From an uncultured Myxococcales bacterium (GTDB lineage Bacteria > Myxococcota_A > Polyangia > Polyangiales > Polyangiaceae): a stretch of 52,153 nucleotides of DNA. The notes below the pieces were generated by a model. The model was not told where the DNA came from, ran no database searches, and saw nothing but the letters and a program-made list of their open reading frames with translations. Of this stretch, positions 8,355 to 16,637 are shown one piece after another (position 1 is the first letter of the stretch; every line of letters begins with the position of its first letter). Location of the stretch: assembly GCA_937872925.1 (NCBI GenBank), contig CALMUT010000138.1, forward strand, positions 1 to 52,153, written 5' to 3'. The translations under genes and the position numbers were made by a program.

Positions 8355-8660
8355 ATGTTTGCGCTGCTGCTGACAGGCGCTTGCGGTCTCTCGTCTGGCA
8401 GCGGGAGCGCGCCGACGCCGATCCCGCGCGAGCAGGCACCGGAGCGATTCATTGGCGCGGTGTGCGACAATGTGCTGCGCGAAGAACGGTCTGACCTAGC
8501 CGGGGATCTATCACCGAAGCCTCTACGCGTGTCGAACAAGAGAGCCACAATCAGTCGCGTCCCCCACGCGGCGGAGCCGCGTTTGGGGGCGCCGGCGCCC
8601 GGAGGCGGAGGCCGAGGACGCCGACCGTATCGCAACGTGGGGAGCGGGGGCACCCCCTGA
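8355..8660 (+). pseudogene. Possible lipoprotein remnant
   Basis: An open frame starts MFALLLTGACGLSSGSGS, a signal peptide with a good lipobox (LTGAC), followed by about 40 residues that look like a real myxobacterial lipoprotein (EQAPERFIGAVCDNV). After about 8530 the frame becomes Arg/Pro/Gly-rich and runs through a hairpin, so the original gene appears truncated. Its surroundings (7913-8350) hold no credible gene. It could also be a chance open frame. Confidence 0.25.
8561..8589. repeat. REP-like palindromic hairpin
   Basis: CCCCC-ACGCGGC, a GGA loop, then GCCGCGT-TT-GGGGG form a 12-bp stem with a two-base bulge. A second short palindrome (GGCGCC-like) follows. It lies in non-coding debris, which suits a dispersed REP-type element. 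Copy number in the genome is not visible from one window. Confidence 0.4.
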
Positions 8661-8703
8661 TGGATTGCTCGCTGGGAAAATCACCGTCGTTCCAACCTGG
8701 GTG

Positions 8704-8931
8704 AGCCACAATCGAAATTGCGAGTCCGAGCGCCGTCCCATTCATCGCGTCGGAAATACCCTCCGCGAGAAAGCGCGCTTTCTCCGATGGGTCTACACTG
8801 GCAGTGTCGCGAAACGCGCCACGCAGGAACAACACGGTGCTGAGCAGCCCCAACACCGGCGCAAGAAACACGACGCCCGCGCTGATCAACAGGCCAAGCA
8901 GGTTCTTGGACAGCGGCTTCTTGTCGGCCAT
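8704..8931 (-). pseudogene. Truncated MotA/TolQ/ExbB proton-channel gene
   Basis: About 76 codons from the ATG at 8931 start MADKKPLSKNLLG, continue through a hydrophobic helix and reach LSTVLFLRGAFRDTAS, VDPSEKARFLAEGI and SDAMNGTALGLAISIVA. This is the pattern around the first and second helices of MotA/TolQ/ExbB proteins, which are normally over 200 residues. After SIVA the frame turns into unrelated sequence, so the gene is broken at about 8704. The start codon lies 10 bp downstream of a tRNA-Ser 3'-end copy. This was probably the gene next to the tRNA before the locus was rearranged. Confidence 0.6.
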
Positions 8932-8941
8932 GTAGTGCCCG

Positions 8942-8961
8942 CGGAGAGGGAGGGATTCGAA
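8942..8961 (-). repeat. tRNA-Ser 3'-end copy, putative att site (middle)
   Basis: Exact 20-base copy of the tRNA-Ser 3' end, plus one further shared base on the left (21 bp shared with 9092-9112). It lies 131 bp from the intact tRNA and immediately upstream of the truncated ExbB-like gene. The interval 8962-9092 has only a 20-codon open frame on the minus strand (9021-9083, ending GPAGLRDLM). Confidence 0.6.
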
Positions 8962-9092
8962 ACCGGCGTGGAAGATCTGCACCGCGCCCGGATCAGGACG
9001 AACCGTAACGCCCCTGCCGGCTACATGAGGTCGCGCAGGCCCGCAGGGCCGAGCACACCCTCGGAGCCGAGCTTCGTTTGCATTCTGGGTTG

Positions 9093-9180
9093 CGGAGAGG
9101 GAGGGATTCGAACCCTCGGTAGGCTTTTGACCTACGCCCGCTTAGCAAGCGGGTACCTTCGGCCACTCGGTCACCTCTCC
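9093..9180 (-). tRNA. tRNA-Ser (anticodon GCT)
   Basis: On the minus strand the sequence folds as a class II tRNA. The acceptor stem is GGAGAGG/CCTCTCC with discriminator G. The D-arm begins TGACCGAGTGGCC. The anticodon arm is CCCGC-TTGCTAA-GCGGG, whose loop centre GCT reads AGC/AGT serine codons. A long variable arm (GTAGGTC AAAA GCCTAC) and the T-arm GGGTTCGAATCCC follow. CCA is not encoded. Length and long variable arm fit tRNA-Ser. Its last 20 bases occur twice more at 8942-8961 and 7175-7194. Confidence 0.95.
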
Positions 9181-9247
9181 CAGCGGACGGACGCGAAAGC
9201 TACCCGTCCCGTAGCTATCGTCAAGACAATTGGCGTCAGACGCGAAA

Positions 9248-11074
9248 TCAGCGCAGAACGAACGCGACCGGGAGCGCCGCCACGCTGCGCTCGCCCTGGG
9301 CCAGGGGCGCAATCGAACCCAAAAAGGGCCGCCACTGCCGGGGCACGTGTTCCGAGAGCGCGCGCTCAGTTCCCGCGGCGCGTGCTGCGGCGAATGCCAT
9401 CTCTTGTGCCGAGGCGTTTTCGCCGACAAGCAGCGCATCGAGAATTCCGTCGCCGCCGCCCTCCACCACGACGGGTGCGCGTTCATCCAGACTGGCGCGC
9501 TTCTTCGCTTCGGCAATGGCCTCGGTCAGACCACCCAGTTCATCAACGAGCTTGCGCGTGAGGCCCTGCGTCCCGCTCCAGATGCGTCCCTCAGCGCTCT
9601 TCTTCACTTCCGCAACAGTCTGGCCGCGGCCGGTCGCCACGCGATCGAGAAAGAGCGCGTAGGTGTCCAGCACGTTCTTCTGCACACGAACCGTCGTCTT
9701 TTCATCCCAGCGCGTCAACCCAGAAAGATAGGTCGCGCGCTGTTGCGCTTCGGGATTGTCGCTCGCCGGAAACGTGGCACTCGTCACGCCAAACTCCGTG
9801 AGCGCCTCGCCGAATACGACCTTGCCGCCAAAGACACCAATGCTTCCGACGATGCTGGTGCGCTCGGCGTAAATGCGATCCGCGGGGCACGCGAGGTAGT
9901 AGCCGCCGCTTGCCGCCATGCCGCCGATGGACACGATCACGGGCTTTTCCTTCTTGAGCTCCATCAGCTCGTGCCAAATCAAGTCGCTTGCGAGCGCGGA
10001 GCCTCCCGGCGAATCGATGCGCAGCACGACGGCTTTCACAGAGTCGGACCGCTTCAACCGCCGCAAAGTCTTTTCCATGGCGCGCGCCGTGATGCCGCCG
10101 CCTCCGCCGAGCAGTCCGCCACCCTCCATGGTGATGGAGCCCTCGGCCACGACGACCGCCACGTGGGGCCGCCCCGCGCCCTCTTCGCCACCGGCAAGGA
10201 TCCGAATCAACTCGCCAAAGTCCGGGCCTTCTTTCGGCGCCGAACTACTTCCGAATAACGTCGACACCCGCTCGGCGCCAGCCCGCTGCTTGGCGTCGGC
10301 CAGGGCGTCAGATTCGTAACCCAACTCGTCGACGAACCCGCGTAGCAAAGCTTCTTTGGCGCTCCAGGGCCCGAGCTCCATGCTCTTTTCCAGGTCCTTG
10401 ACCTTGCGGGTCGTCTTCTTGGTCGTGTCGAGCCAGCTCCGACGGATCGAACGCAAGACGCCGAGCAGGCTCTGGCGTGAATCTTCACTCGGCCCGACCG
10501 ACGTGAAAGACTCCACCGCCGCTTTGTAGCGCCCGGCTTTGACGAAGTCGGCGCGGACCTTGAACTTGTCCAGGGCGCCCTTGAAGTACAGCGTCTGTCC
10601 CGCGAGGCCCACGGTTTCGATCTCCCCCGCGGGGCTGAGCCACAAGCGGTCGCAGCCGCGCAGCGCCAGCATGGTGCCGGCGTTGTCGAGGGCGTGCGCG
10701 TGGCAGACCACGGGCTTGCCGGCGTCGCGCAAGCTGGCCATCAAGCGCGCGATCTCTTCGCTCTTGGCGTAACCGAGCCTTGCGCCACCAAAACGCACGA
10801 AGACCGCTTTGGTGTCCTGGTCGCGCTGAGCGCGTTCGAAAGCACGCACTAGGCCGGTGTAGGTGCGACTTGCGGGCAGTGGAAAGAATCCCCCGCCGTC
10901 CGTGCCCTCCGGCGCGCCCCGAGACACGTCGATCTCCACGACCTTCTTGGTGGAGAGATTCAAAAACGCACTGGAGTGCTTGGTCTTGGTGACCGGTCCG
11001 GGCCGGGGCCGACCTTCACAAGCTGTCAGCGTCAGGAGCGAAAGGAAAGCGACCGCGCTGAGCCGTGCGATCAC
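9248..11074 (-). CDS. sppA: SppA-like signal peptide peptidase (protease IV), lipoprotein
   Basis: 608 residues with two S49 domains, the long (67 kDa-type) SppA form. The N-terminus is a lipoprotein signal with Cys19 in LTAC; E. coli SppA has a membrane anchor in its place. The first domain carries the catalytic Lys in AGRYKAAVESF (Lys184). The second carries Ser389 in GGMAASGGYYLA. Both positions match the Lys/Ser dyad of SppA (Lys209 and Ser409 in E. coli). The enzyme degrades cleaved signal peptides and membrane fragments. Its start overlaps the stop of the upstream zinc-ribbon/TPR gene by 4 bases (ATGA), so the two form an operon with coupled translation. Confidence 0.92.
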   Translation of the reverse strand: MIARLSAVAFLSLLTLTACEGRPRPGPVTKTKHSSAFLNLSTKKVVEIDVSRGAPEGTDGGGFFPLPASRTYTGLVRAFERAQRDQDTKAVFVRFGGARLGYAKSEEIARLMASLRDAGKPVVCHAHALDNAGTMLALRGCDRLWLSPAGEIETVGLAGQTLYFKGALDKFKVRADFVKAGRYKAAVESFTSVGPSEDSRQSLLGVLRSIRRSWLDTTKKTTRKVKDLEKSMELGPWSAKEALLRGFVDELGYESDALADAKQRAGAERVSTLFGSSSAPKEGPDFGELIRILAGGEEGAGRPHVAVVVAEGSITMEGGGLLGGGGGITARAMEKTLRRLKRSDSVKAVVLRIDSPGGSALASDLIWHELMELKKEKPVIVSIGGMAASGGYYLACPADRIYAERTSIVGSIGVFGGKVVFGEALTEFGVTSATFPASDNPEAQQRATYLSGLTRWDEKTTVRVQKNVLDTYALFLDRVATGRGQTVAEVKKSAEGRIWSGTQGLTRKLVDELGGLTEAIAEAKKRASLDERAPVVVEGGGDGILDALLVGENASAQEMAFAAARAAGTERALSEHVPRQWRPFLGSIAPLAQGERSVAALPVAFVLR

Positions 11075-13158
11075 TTCTCGAACCCCGGCAGATCGGAGGT
11101 GTCAATGTGCGGCTTTTCGTCTTTGGGTTCCGGATCGGGATCTTTCGGCTCCGGTTTCGCTGCTGCGGCCGCATCCGCAGGCTTGCTCGTGCCCCCACCC
11201 GCGATTTCGTCCGGGCCGGCGCCTTGGGAGATGCGCTGGGATGCGCGCTGGCCGTAGCTGGAGCTGTGCCCCGCTTGCTCCAGCACGCGTCGGTAGATGG
11301 TCAGTGCGCCCTTGCGATCACCGCTATCCCACTTGGCGTCCGCCTGAGCAATCATCGCAGGCAAGTAGCTGGGGTTCTTCTCCAGCACCTTTTCGTACAT
11401 CTTTTCGGCGGCGGCCGGATCCCGCCGCAGGCGAGCCACGTCCCCCAGGCCCGAGAGCGCTTCGGTATTGCCCGGCTGCTTCGCAAGCACTGCCTGATAC
11501 AGTCTCTCGGCCTTGTCGAGCTCGTTGTGCTTGAGCGCGTTGCCGGCTTGCTGCAGCTGCGCGCGGAAGTTGCCGCCGGCAAGCTCTTGCTCGTCCCCCC
11601 CAGACGCAGACGTATCCAACACCGGTAGTGACGAAGGATCGACCGTCGCGACCTCGGCTTGGGCGTCCGCACCACCATCGGCAGCGTTTTCGTGGCGCGC
11701 GACAAAGGCGCCCAGATCGTCAAAGAGCGCATTCGTCTGGGCGCGCGGCCCTGCTTTTTCCAGCTCGGTCTTCGCAGACCGCGCGTCACCCGAGCGCACC
11801 AGCGCGTAAACCAACGCCGCGCGCGCTCGGCCGAAGGAACGCTCCGCCGCCGAAGCCGTTCGCAATCGCTCGATCACCGACGCCCAGGTCGGTGAGGCTT
11901 CGGCCAAATCCAGTGCCGCGAGCACGTACGCGTTCTCGGGCTCGCTGGCCTGAGCTGCGATGGGCGCGACCTTCCCGCGCGCTTCGTCCAACTTGCCTGC
12001 AAGGCGCAGCACATCAACTTGCGCACGGCGCACGGCAGGGTCTTCGGCGGCGCTCTGCAACGCTTTTTCCAATGCTTGCTCAGCGCGCCCGACTCGGCTG
12101 CCCAGCTGGCGATGAGTCGCCTTCACGATTTGCTCATCCGCCGGATCCAGCAGGCGCAGCCGCAGCCACAAGAGGTCGGCGCGCAGTGCTTCCAAGCGCA
12201 CGAGAGCAGACAGCACCTTCGGATCCGCTTCGGCAAGCGCTGAGGCCTTGTCGAGCTGCTCCCGAGCGGCCTCGTAGTCGCCCTCTTCAAGCAGGGACTC
12301 CGCCTTCGTCAAGAAACCCTGCACCCGCGCATCGGACTGTTGCGCGGCCACCTCGCCTTTGGTGATGAATCCCTCCAAATAGCGGCGCCCCACGGTGACG
12401 GCCAAGAGCGCGGCGATGCCCACCAACACGACGCCGATGATCCAACGCGAGGTCGCGCGTCTGGACCCGACCAGGCTTGGCGGGGGCCCGCCTGCGGGCA
12501 TGTCTGAAAACGACGCCATCGCATCGCGCACCGCGCTCGGCGTGGGCGTCAGCGCCGGGTCCGGAGCCGGCGTCGCGGCCACCGGTGCCGGAGCACGCGC
12601 CGCGGGCTTCGTCGTGCGCGGCAACGTGGGCGGTTCTTGCTCCATCGCCTCTGGGGTTTCCGGCGAGGTGTCCGCCGGCGGGCGTCGCTGCTCCTTCGCG
12701 TCCGGAGATGGCTTGGTCTGGGGCGACGGTTCCCGCGACTCCAGCGGCATGGTCTGCGTGAGCGGGTTCGCTCCCGGGTTCGCGGGAGGCGCAACCCCCG
12801 CCAGCGTCCGGTTTTGCGCCCCGGCCACCGCGGGCACAGCGCGAGTGACGAAGAACGGTTCAAGCTCGGCAATGCTGCCCAAGGGACGCGGCGGCTGATT
12901 ACCGCGCGACAGCAGATCTTCGGGACCTACCTGTCGTTGCGCAATGCCACGCTGCAGCTCCCGGAGCGACGTGTAGACGAGCTCGCGGCCCGTGGCCGTG
13001 CGCACCACCCAGCGCTCCGGTGCGCCCGCACCTGCGTCTGGTGGGCGCACCTTGAACTGATGCCCACAATTGGTGCACTTGACGGTCGTGCCGCGCTCGG
13101 AAACGAGGGCGTCGTCGAACTCGTATTCAGTGCCGCATCGACCACAGCGGACGTCCAT
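11071..13158 (-). CDS. Zinc-ribbon, GYF-like and TPR membrane protein
   Basis: 695 residues. Residues 1-36 form an MJ0042-type zinc ribbon with Cys5, Cys8, Cys28 and Cys31. Residues 48-106 (WVVRTATGRELVYTSLRELQ) resemble a GYF_2-type module found after such ribbons in myxobacteria. A Pro/Thr-rich linker leads to one TM helix (about 239-257). The C-terminal half is helical with TPR-like repeats (KHNELDKAERLYQAVLAKQPG, RDPAAAEKMYEKVLEKNPSY). It ends in an acidic, Lys/Pro-rich tail. The ribbon and GYF part would be cytoplasmic and the TPRs periplasmic if the single TM is simple. Partners are unknown. The overlap with sppA suggests a role in the same envelope-maintenance process. Confidence 0.85.
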   Translation of the reverse strand: MDVRCGRCGTEYEFDDALVSERGTTVKCTNCGHQFKVRPPDAGAGAPERWVVRTATGRELVYTSLRELQRGIAQRQVGPEDLLSRGNQPPRPLGSIAELEPFFVTRAVPAVAGAQNRTLAGVAPPANPGANPLTQTMPLESREPSPQTKPSPDAKEQRRPPADTSPETPEAMEQEPPTLPRTTKPAARAPAPVAATPAPDPALTPTPSAVRDAMASFSDMPAGGPPPSLVGSRRATSRWIIGVVLVGIAALLAVTVGRRYLEGFITKGEVAAQQSDARVQGFLTKAESLLEEGDYEAAREQLDKASALAEADPKVLSALVRLEALRADLLWLRLRLLDPADEQIVKATHRQLGSRVGRAEQALEKALQSAAEDPAVRRAQVDVLRLAGKLDEARGKVAPIAAQASEPENAYVLAALDLAEASPTWASVIERLRTASAAERSFGRARAALVYALVRSGDARSAKTELEKAGPRAQTNALFDDLGAFVARHENAADGGADAQAEVATVDPSSLPVLDTSASGGDEQELAGGNFRAQLQQAGNALKHNELDKAERLYQAVLAKQPGNTEALSGLGDVARLRRDPAAAEKMYEKVLEKNPSYLPAMIAQADAKWDSGDRKGALTIYRRVLEQAGHSSSYGQRASQRISQGAGPDEIAGGGTSKPADAAAAAKPEPKDPDPEPKDEKPHIDTSDLPGFEK

Positions 13159-13401
13159 TCAGAAAGACCTTGGAAAACGCCAGGAACTTAGCACGACAAA
13201 GCGGGCGCACCGTGTTTTCTTAGAGCGCCCCCCGAGCTGCGGATCCGCCGGGGAAATCCCGGGAGATCCCCCGATCCGAGGGCGTTCTCGGCGAGGGCGT
13301 GAACGGGTTTTCACTAGAGAGGCCATTTTTCACGCAAAGTCGCGGTCCTTGTCTGAGGCATATCGCTTGCTAACCTCAGTCTGCTTGGAACGGAGTAAGC
13401 G

Positions 13402-13935
13402 ATGCGACGCGCCTTATCAATGAGTCTTGCCTTGGTTGCCCCCCTAATTCTAGTGGGCTGCCCGATCTACCCCGAAGAGCCCTACGGCTGTACCACCAGC
13501 GCCGACTGTGGTCAGAATCGCGCCTGCGATCTGACCACCGGCGAGTGTTACGTGCCCAAAACCGGCACTGGCGGCACTGGCGGCGGAACCGGCTGCACGG
13601 CACCCGGCGATTGCGGCTTGAACGAGACTTGCGGCAAAAACGGTCAATGCCGCATCGGGGACTGCAGTTTCCACGGCTGCGTTACGGGCTATTCGTGTGA
13701 CATCGCGGACGGGACCTACACCTGCGTGGCGGCGGACGCCGGCGCCGGAGGCCAGGGCGGCTCAGCGGGTGCGAGCGGCAGTGGCGGCCAGGGCGGCACA
13801 GACGCCGGACAAGCCGGCGCGGACTCCGGGACCGATGGCGGCACCGACGCCGACAGCGATGCCGCCGCAGATGCAACCGCCGAAGCTGCAGCGGACGCCG
13901 CCTCCGATGGGGCAGCCGACGCCAGCGCGGACTGA
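13402..13935 (+). CDS. Cys-rich lipoprotein with Gly/Ala/Asp tail
   Basis: 177 residues. A signal peptide ends at a good lipobox (ILVGC, Cys20). About 90 residues with many Cys follow (TTSADCGQNRACDLTTGECY, DCGLNETCGKNGQC, CSFHGCVTGYSCD), typical of secreted disulfide-rich proteins. The last 70 residues are Gly/Ser then Ala/Asp repeats of low complexity. The start is supported by GGAG seven bases before the ATG. Nothing points to an enzyme. It is convergent with the SspB gene, which ends 10 bases away. Confidence 0.75.
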   Translation: MRRALSMSLALVAPLILVGCPIYPEEPYGCTTSADCGQNRACDLTTGECYVPKTGTGGTGGGTGCTAPGDCGLNETCGKNGQCRIGDCSFHGCVTGYSCDIADGTYTCVAADAGAGGQGGSAGASGSGGQGGTDAGQAGADSGTDGGTDADSDAAADATAEAAADAASDGAADASAD

Positions 13936-13945
13936 GTCCCGGGCG

Positions 13946-14584
13946 CTACTTCACAATGCGGAGGTAGGGCGGCAACTTACGGCCCTTGTCCGGTGGCGCT
14001 TCCGACCCTTCGGGATCTGCGTCCCCGGGGGACTCGGGCGGTGGCTCGGGCTCGGGCGGTGGCTCCGGCTCGGGCGGCTTGGACGCGCGCGCGCCGGAAC
14101 GCATCAGCGCTTCGGGCTCGGTATGCGTGCCCGCGGCTTTGGCTAGCTCCTCCGCGAGCGGATCGGCTTCGTCTTCAACTTCAAGCTCCTCGCTACCCAC
14201 AGCGTGCAGGTGCCCACGCGCTGCGAGCTTCTTCTCGACCTTGGCGGCCTGGGCGGCGACCTCGGGAGGAACGTCTTCGGGCCACACCATGGCGCGGCCG
14301 TCCGCACCGACCAATGCATACACGCTCTGCCACGGCACGAAGCAGAAGAAGGGCGAGCGGTTGAAACTCAACGTGCACGACACGGCGTCGTCATCGACTT
14401 CCAGATCCGGGATCGGCACGGGCATGTTCAGGCCGATTTGCAACACCAATTGCGGCTGATGTTTGAACCACGCGGGCACCTTCACGCTCTCGGTCCGGGG
14501 GTCCAAGTGGACAAAAACGTCGGTGCTCTCCAAAAGCGCCAAGCCGCCGTCTTTCTCCGGTGAAGGTGGTGTCGAACCGGCCAT
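13946..14584 (-). CDS. sspB: SspB-type ClpXP adaptor with C-terminal ClpX-binding peptide
   Basis: 212 residues from the ATG at 14584; the frame stays open upstream but that part is Arg-rich non-coding. The folded domain covers STDVFVHLDPRTESV, QLVLQIGLNMPVPIPDLEVDDD and FFCFVPWQSVYALVGADG, the SspB core that binds ssrA-tagged or other substrates and hands them to ClpXP. A long Glu/Pro linker follows (PEPEPPPEPEPP). The end, GRKLPPYLRIVK, closely resembles the ClpX-docking tail of E. coli SspB (LRVVK at the extreme C-terminus), which supports a working adaptor. The linker is longer and more proline-rich than usual. Transcription is divergent from the amidohydrolase lipoprotein. Confidence 0.85.
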   Translation of the reverse strand: MAGSTPPSPEKDGGLALLESTDVFVHLDPRTESVKVPAWFKHQPQLVLQIGLNMPVPIPDLEVDDDAVSCTLSFNRSPFFCFVPWQSVYALVGADGRAMVWPEDVPPEVAAQAAKVEKKLAARGHLHAVGSEELEVEDEADPLAEELAKAAGTHTEPEALMRSGARASKPPEPEPPPEPEPPPESPGDADPEGSEAPPDKGRKLPPYLRIVK

Positions 14585-14679
14585 GCCCCGCCCCCAATCC
14601 CCTCTAAGACGTGAAAGTGCCAGTACTGCCCCGCCCCGACCGACGTGCAAAGCCATCGCTCCGCTGTTAAATTGGACGG

Positions 14680-16338
14680 ATGCGGCAACTTGCTTGGTCG
14701 ATGGGGTGCTTGTTGGCAGGGTTTTCGAGCGTTGCATGCGGCAGTGATGGAAACGGAGGCGGCGGCACCGGGGGTTACGTGCAGCTCGGCGGCGCGGGCG
14801 GCGCGGGCGGCGCGCTGGGTGGCGCGGGTGGGCTCGCGGGTGGCGCCGGCGTCGGCGGTCAAGGCGGACTCGCAGGCGGCGCAGGCGTCGGTGGCGGCAC
14901 GGGCGGCAGCAGCGGCAGCGGCGGGCTCGGTGGACAAGGTGGCAGCGGCGGCGGCGTGCCTCCAACCATCACTCCCGGCGCCGCGGATCGCATCTTGCTG
15001 CAAGGCGCGGTGCTCGCACCGACGGGACCGCTCATGGGCGAAGTGCTCGTCGAGGGCAACCTGATCACCTGCGTCGCCGCGTCCTGCAGTGCGCAATCCG
15101 GCGCTGCAGGCGCCACGGTGATCCAAACCAACGGCGTGATCATGCCGGGCATGCTCGACTCCCACAACCACGGCCTGTTCAACATCTTCGACGAAGACGA
15201 CTGGAACGCCGGCAAGCTGTTCAAGAACCACAACCAGTGGAACCCAACTTCCGAGCCGCGCTACGGCGCAGTCGTCGACGCCAAGCAATACATGGAATCG
15301 GTCTCTTCGGGAGCCAATGTCAGCTGCGAACTTGCGAAATGGGCCGAAACCAAAGCGATCATCGCGGGGACGACGTCATTTCTGCTCGCTGGCGGTGCCA
15401 CGGTGCGTAAGTGCTACGGCACCTCCGCACGCACCATCGATACGGATCAAAACGGTCTGCCGACGGACAACGTGCGCACCTCCATCTCTATCCCCTCCGT
15501 GGGGGCTGCCACCAGCGCTTGCAACGCGATCAAAGCGGGCACGACGACCTCCTACGTCGTGCACATCGCCGAAGGCCTCGACGAAACCTCGCGCAAAGAA
15601 TGGGACACGTTCGAATCCAGAGAAAACGGCTGCCTGATCACCAAGGAAACGGCCATCACCCACGGCACCGCTTTGACGGCTGTTGAATTCGGCAAGATGG
15701 CCGCGGCCGGCATGAAGCTGATCTGGTCGCCAAAGTCGAACGACTACCTGTACGGCGACGTCACCAACATTCCGCTAGCTATGTCCTCCGGCGTCACGAC
15801 CATCGCGCTAGCTCCCGACTGGGCCCTAGGTGGTGGCCTCAACATGCTCGAAGAGCTGCGCTTCGCCGACAACTGGGACAACACGAAGTTCGGCGATGTA
15901 CTGTCGCCGGAGCGCTTGTTCAAAATGGTGACTATCGACGCCGCCAAGGCCCTAGCAGTGGATCAATGGCTCGGCAGCCTGGAAGTCGGCAAACGCGCCG
16001 ACGTCACGGTGATTTCCGGTGGCATCGCCGCACCCTACGACGACCTGCTCAAAGCCAAACCCCAAACCGTACGCCTCGTCATGGTCGACGGCCGCGTCGC
16101 CTATGGCGACAAGGTGTTGCAGGCCGCTGGTCCCGCGGCCCCGGGCTGCGAAGCGATGACGGTCTGTGGCGCAGACAAGTTCATCTGCTTGGCGGAGAAC
16201 GACACCAACGACAAGAAGAACCAAACCTTGGCGCAGGTGCAGACGATCTTGGAAACCGAGCTGACCAAATACGACAACACGCAGTCGCCCGTGGGCGGCC
16301 CACTGTCACCTTTGGCTCCGCTCTTCAAATGTAACTAG
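14680..16338 (+). CDS. Surface lipoprotein amidohydrolase with Gly-rich tether
   Basis: 552 residues. The lipobox is SVAC with Cys20. Residues 21-93 are a Gly-rich tether (GGAGGAGGALGGAGG type) that would hold the enzyme away from the outer membrane. The enzyme part starts near residue 100 with the small beta-sandwich ILLQGAVLAPTG. The metal motif MPGMLDSHNHG (His162, His164) follows, and later TSYVVHIAEG, ITHGTAL and SSGVTTIALAPDWALGG. It ends with SLEVGKRADVTVISG and VRLVMVDGRVAYG. This is the ATZ/TRZ-imidazolonepropionase-like amidohydrolase layout; metal-dependent hydrolysis is expected, the substrate is unknown. The C-terminal 60 residues are extra and contain several Cys. Confidence 0.85.
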   Translation: MRQLAWSMGCLLAGFSSVACGSDGNGGGGTGGYVQLGGAGGAGGALGGAGGLAGGAGVGGQGGLAGGAGVGGGTGGSSGSGGLGGQGGSGGGVPPTITPGAADRILLQGAVLAPTGPLMGEVLVEGNLITCVAASCSAQSGAAGATVIQTNGVIMPGMLDSHNHGLFNIFDEDDWNAGKLFKNHNQWNPTSEPRYGAVVDAKQYMESVSSGANVSCELAKWAETKAIIAGTTSFLLAGGATVRKCYGTSARTIDTDQNGLPTDNVRTSISIPSVGAATSACNAIKAGTTTSYVVHIAEGLDETSRKEWDTFESRENGCLITKETAITHGTALTAVEFGKMAAAGMKLIWSPKSNDYLYGDVTNIPLAMSSGVTTIALAPDWALGGGLNMLEELRFADNWDNTKFGDVLSPERLFKMVTIDAAKALAVDQWLGSLEVGKRADVTVISGGIAAPYDDLLKAKPQTVRLVMVDGRVAYGDKVLQAAGPAAPGCEAMTVCGADKFICLAENDTNDKKNQTLAQVQTILETELTKYDNTQSPVGGPLSPLAPLFKCN

Positions 16339-16637
16339 CCCCCTTGGCGTTGGCGTTGGCGGGGTTGGGGTCGAGGCGTGGTGGCGGCATTGGGCCACTA
16401 ATCTCGACGCTGGGCTTCGGGCAGCGTTTGTAACGTGCACCAGCGCCGTCCGCTGCACATCACGCTGCGGCGGAGGGCGTTTGCACCCGAAGTGCGAAGT
16501 TCCGCCGTGCCCAGAATCTGGGGCGTCTTGTTTGAGCTAAGCCTAAACAGACTCTAAATTTGTCGGGCGGAACGCGGAGATCTCCCGGGTGATCCCGTAA
16601 GGTTCTGAGCACGACGACTGCAGGGAGGAAACAGAAG
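16339..16637. other. Intergenic region without a gene
   Basis: No credible coding frame. It begins with a short GGCGTT repeat just after the amidohydrolase stop and holds a perfect 10-bp palindrome GGAGATCTCC (16576-16585) about 50 bases before the next gene, a possible operator. A strong ribosome site (GGGAGGA) lies just before the next ATG. Confidence 0.5.

Noticed and set aside
9021..9083. 20-codon open frame next to tRNA-Ser, ending GPAGLRDLM
   Set aside because: It may be the end of a lost gene, but is too short to claim; noted in the middle att entry only.
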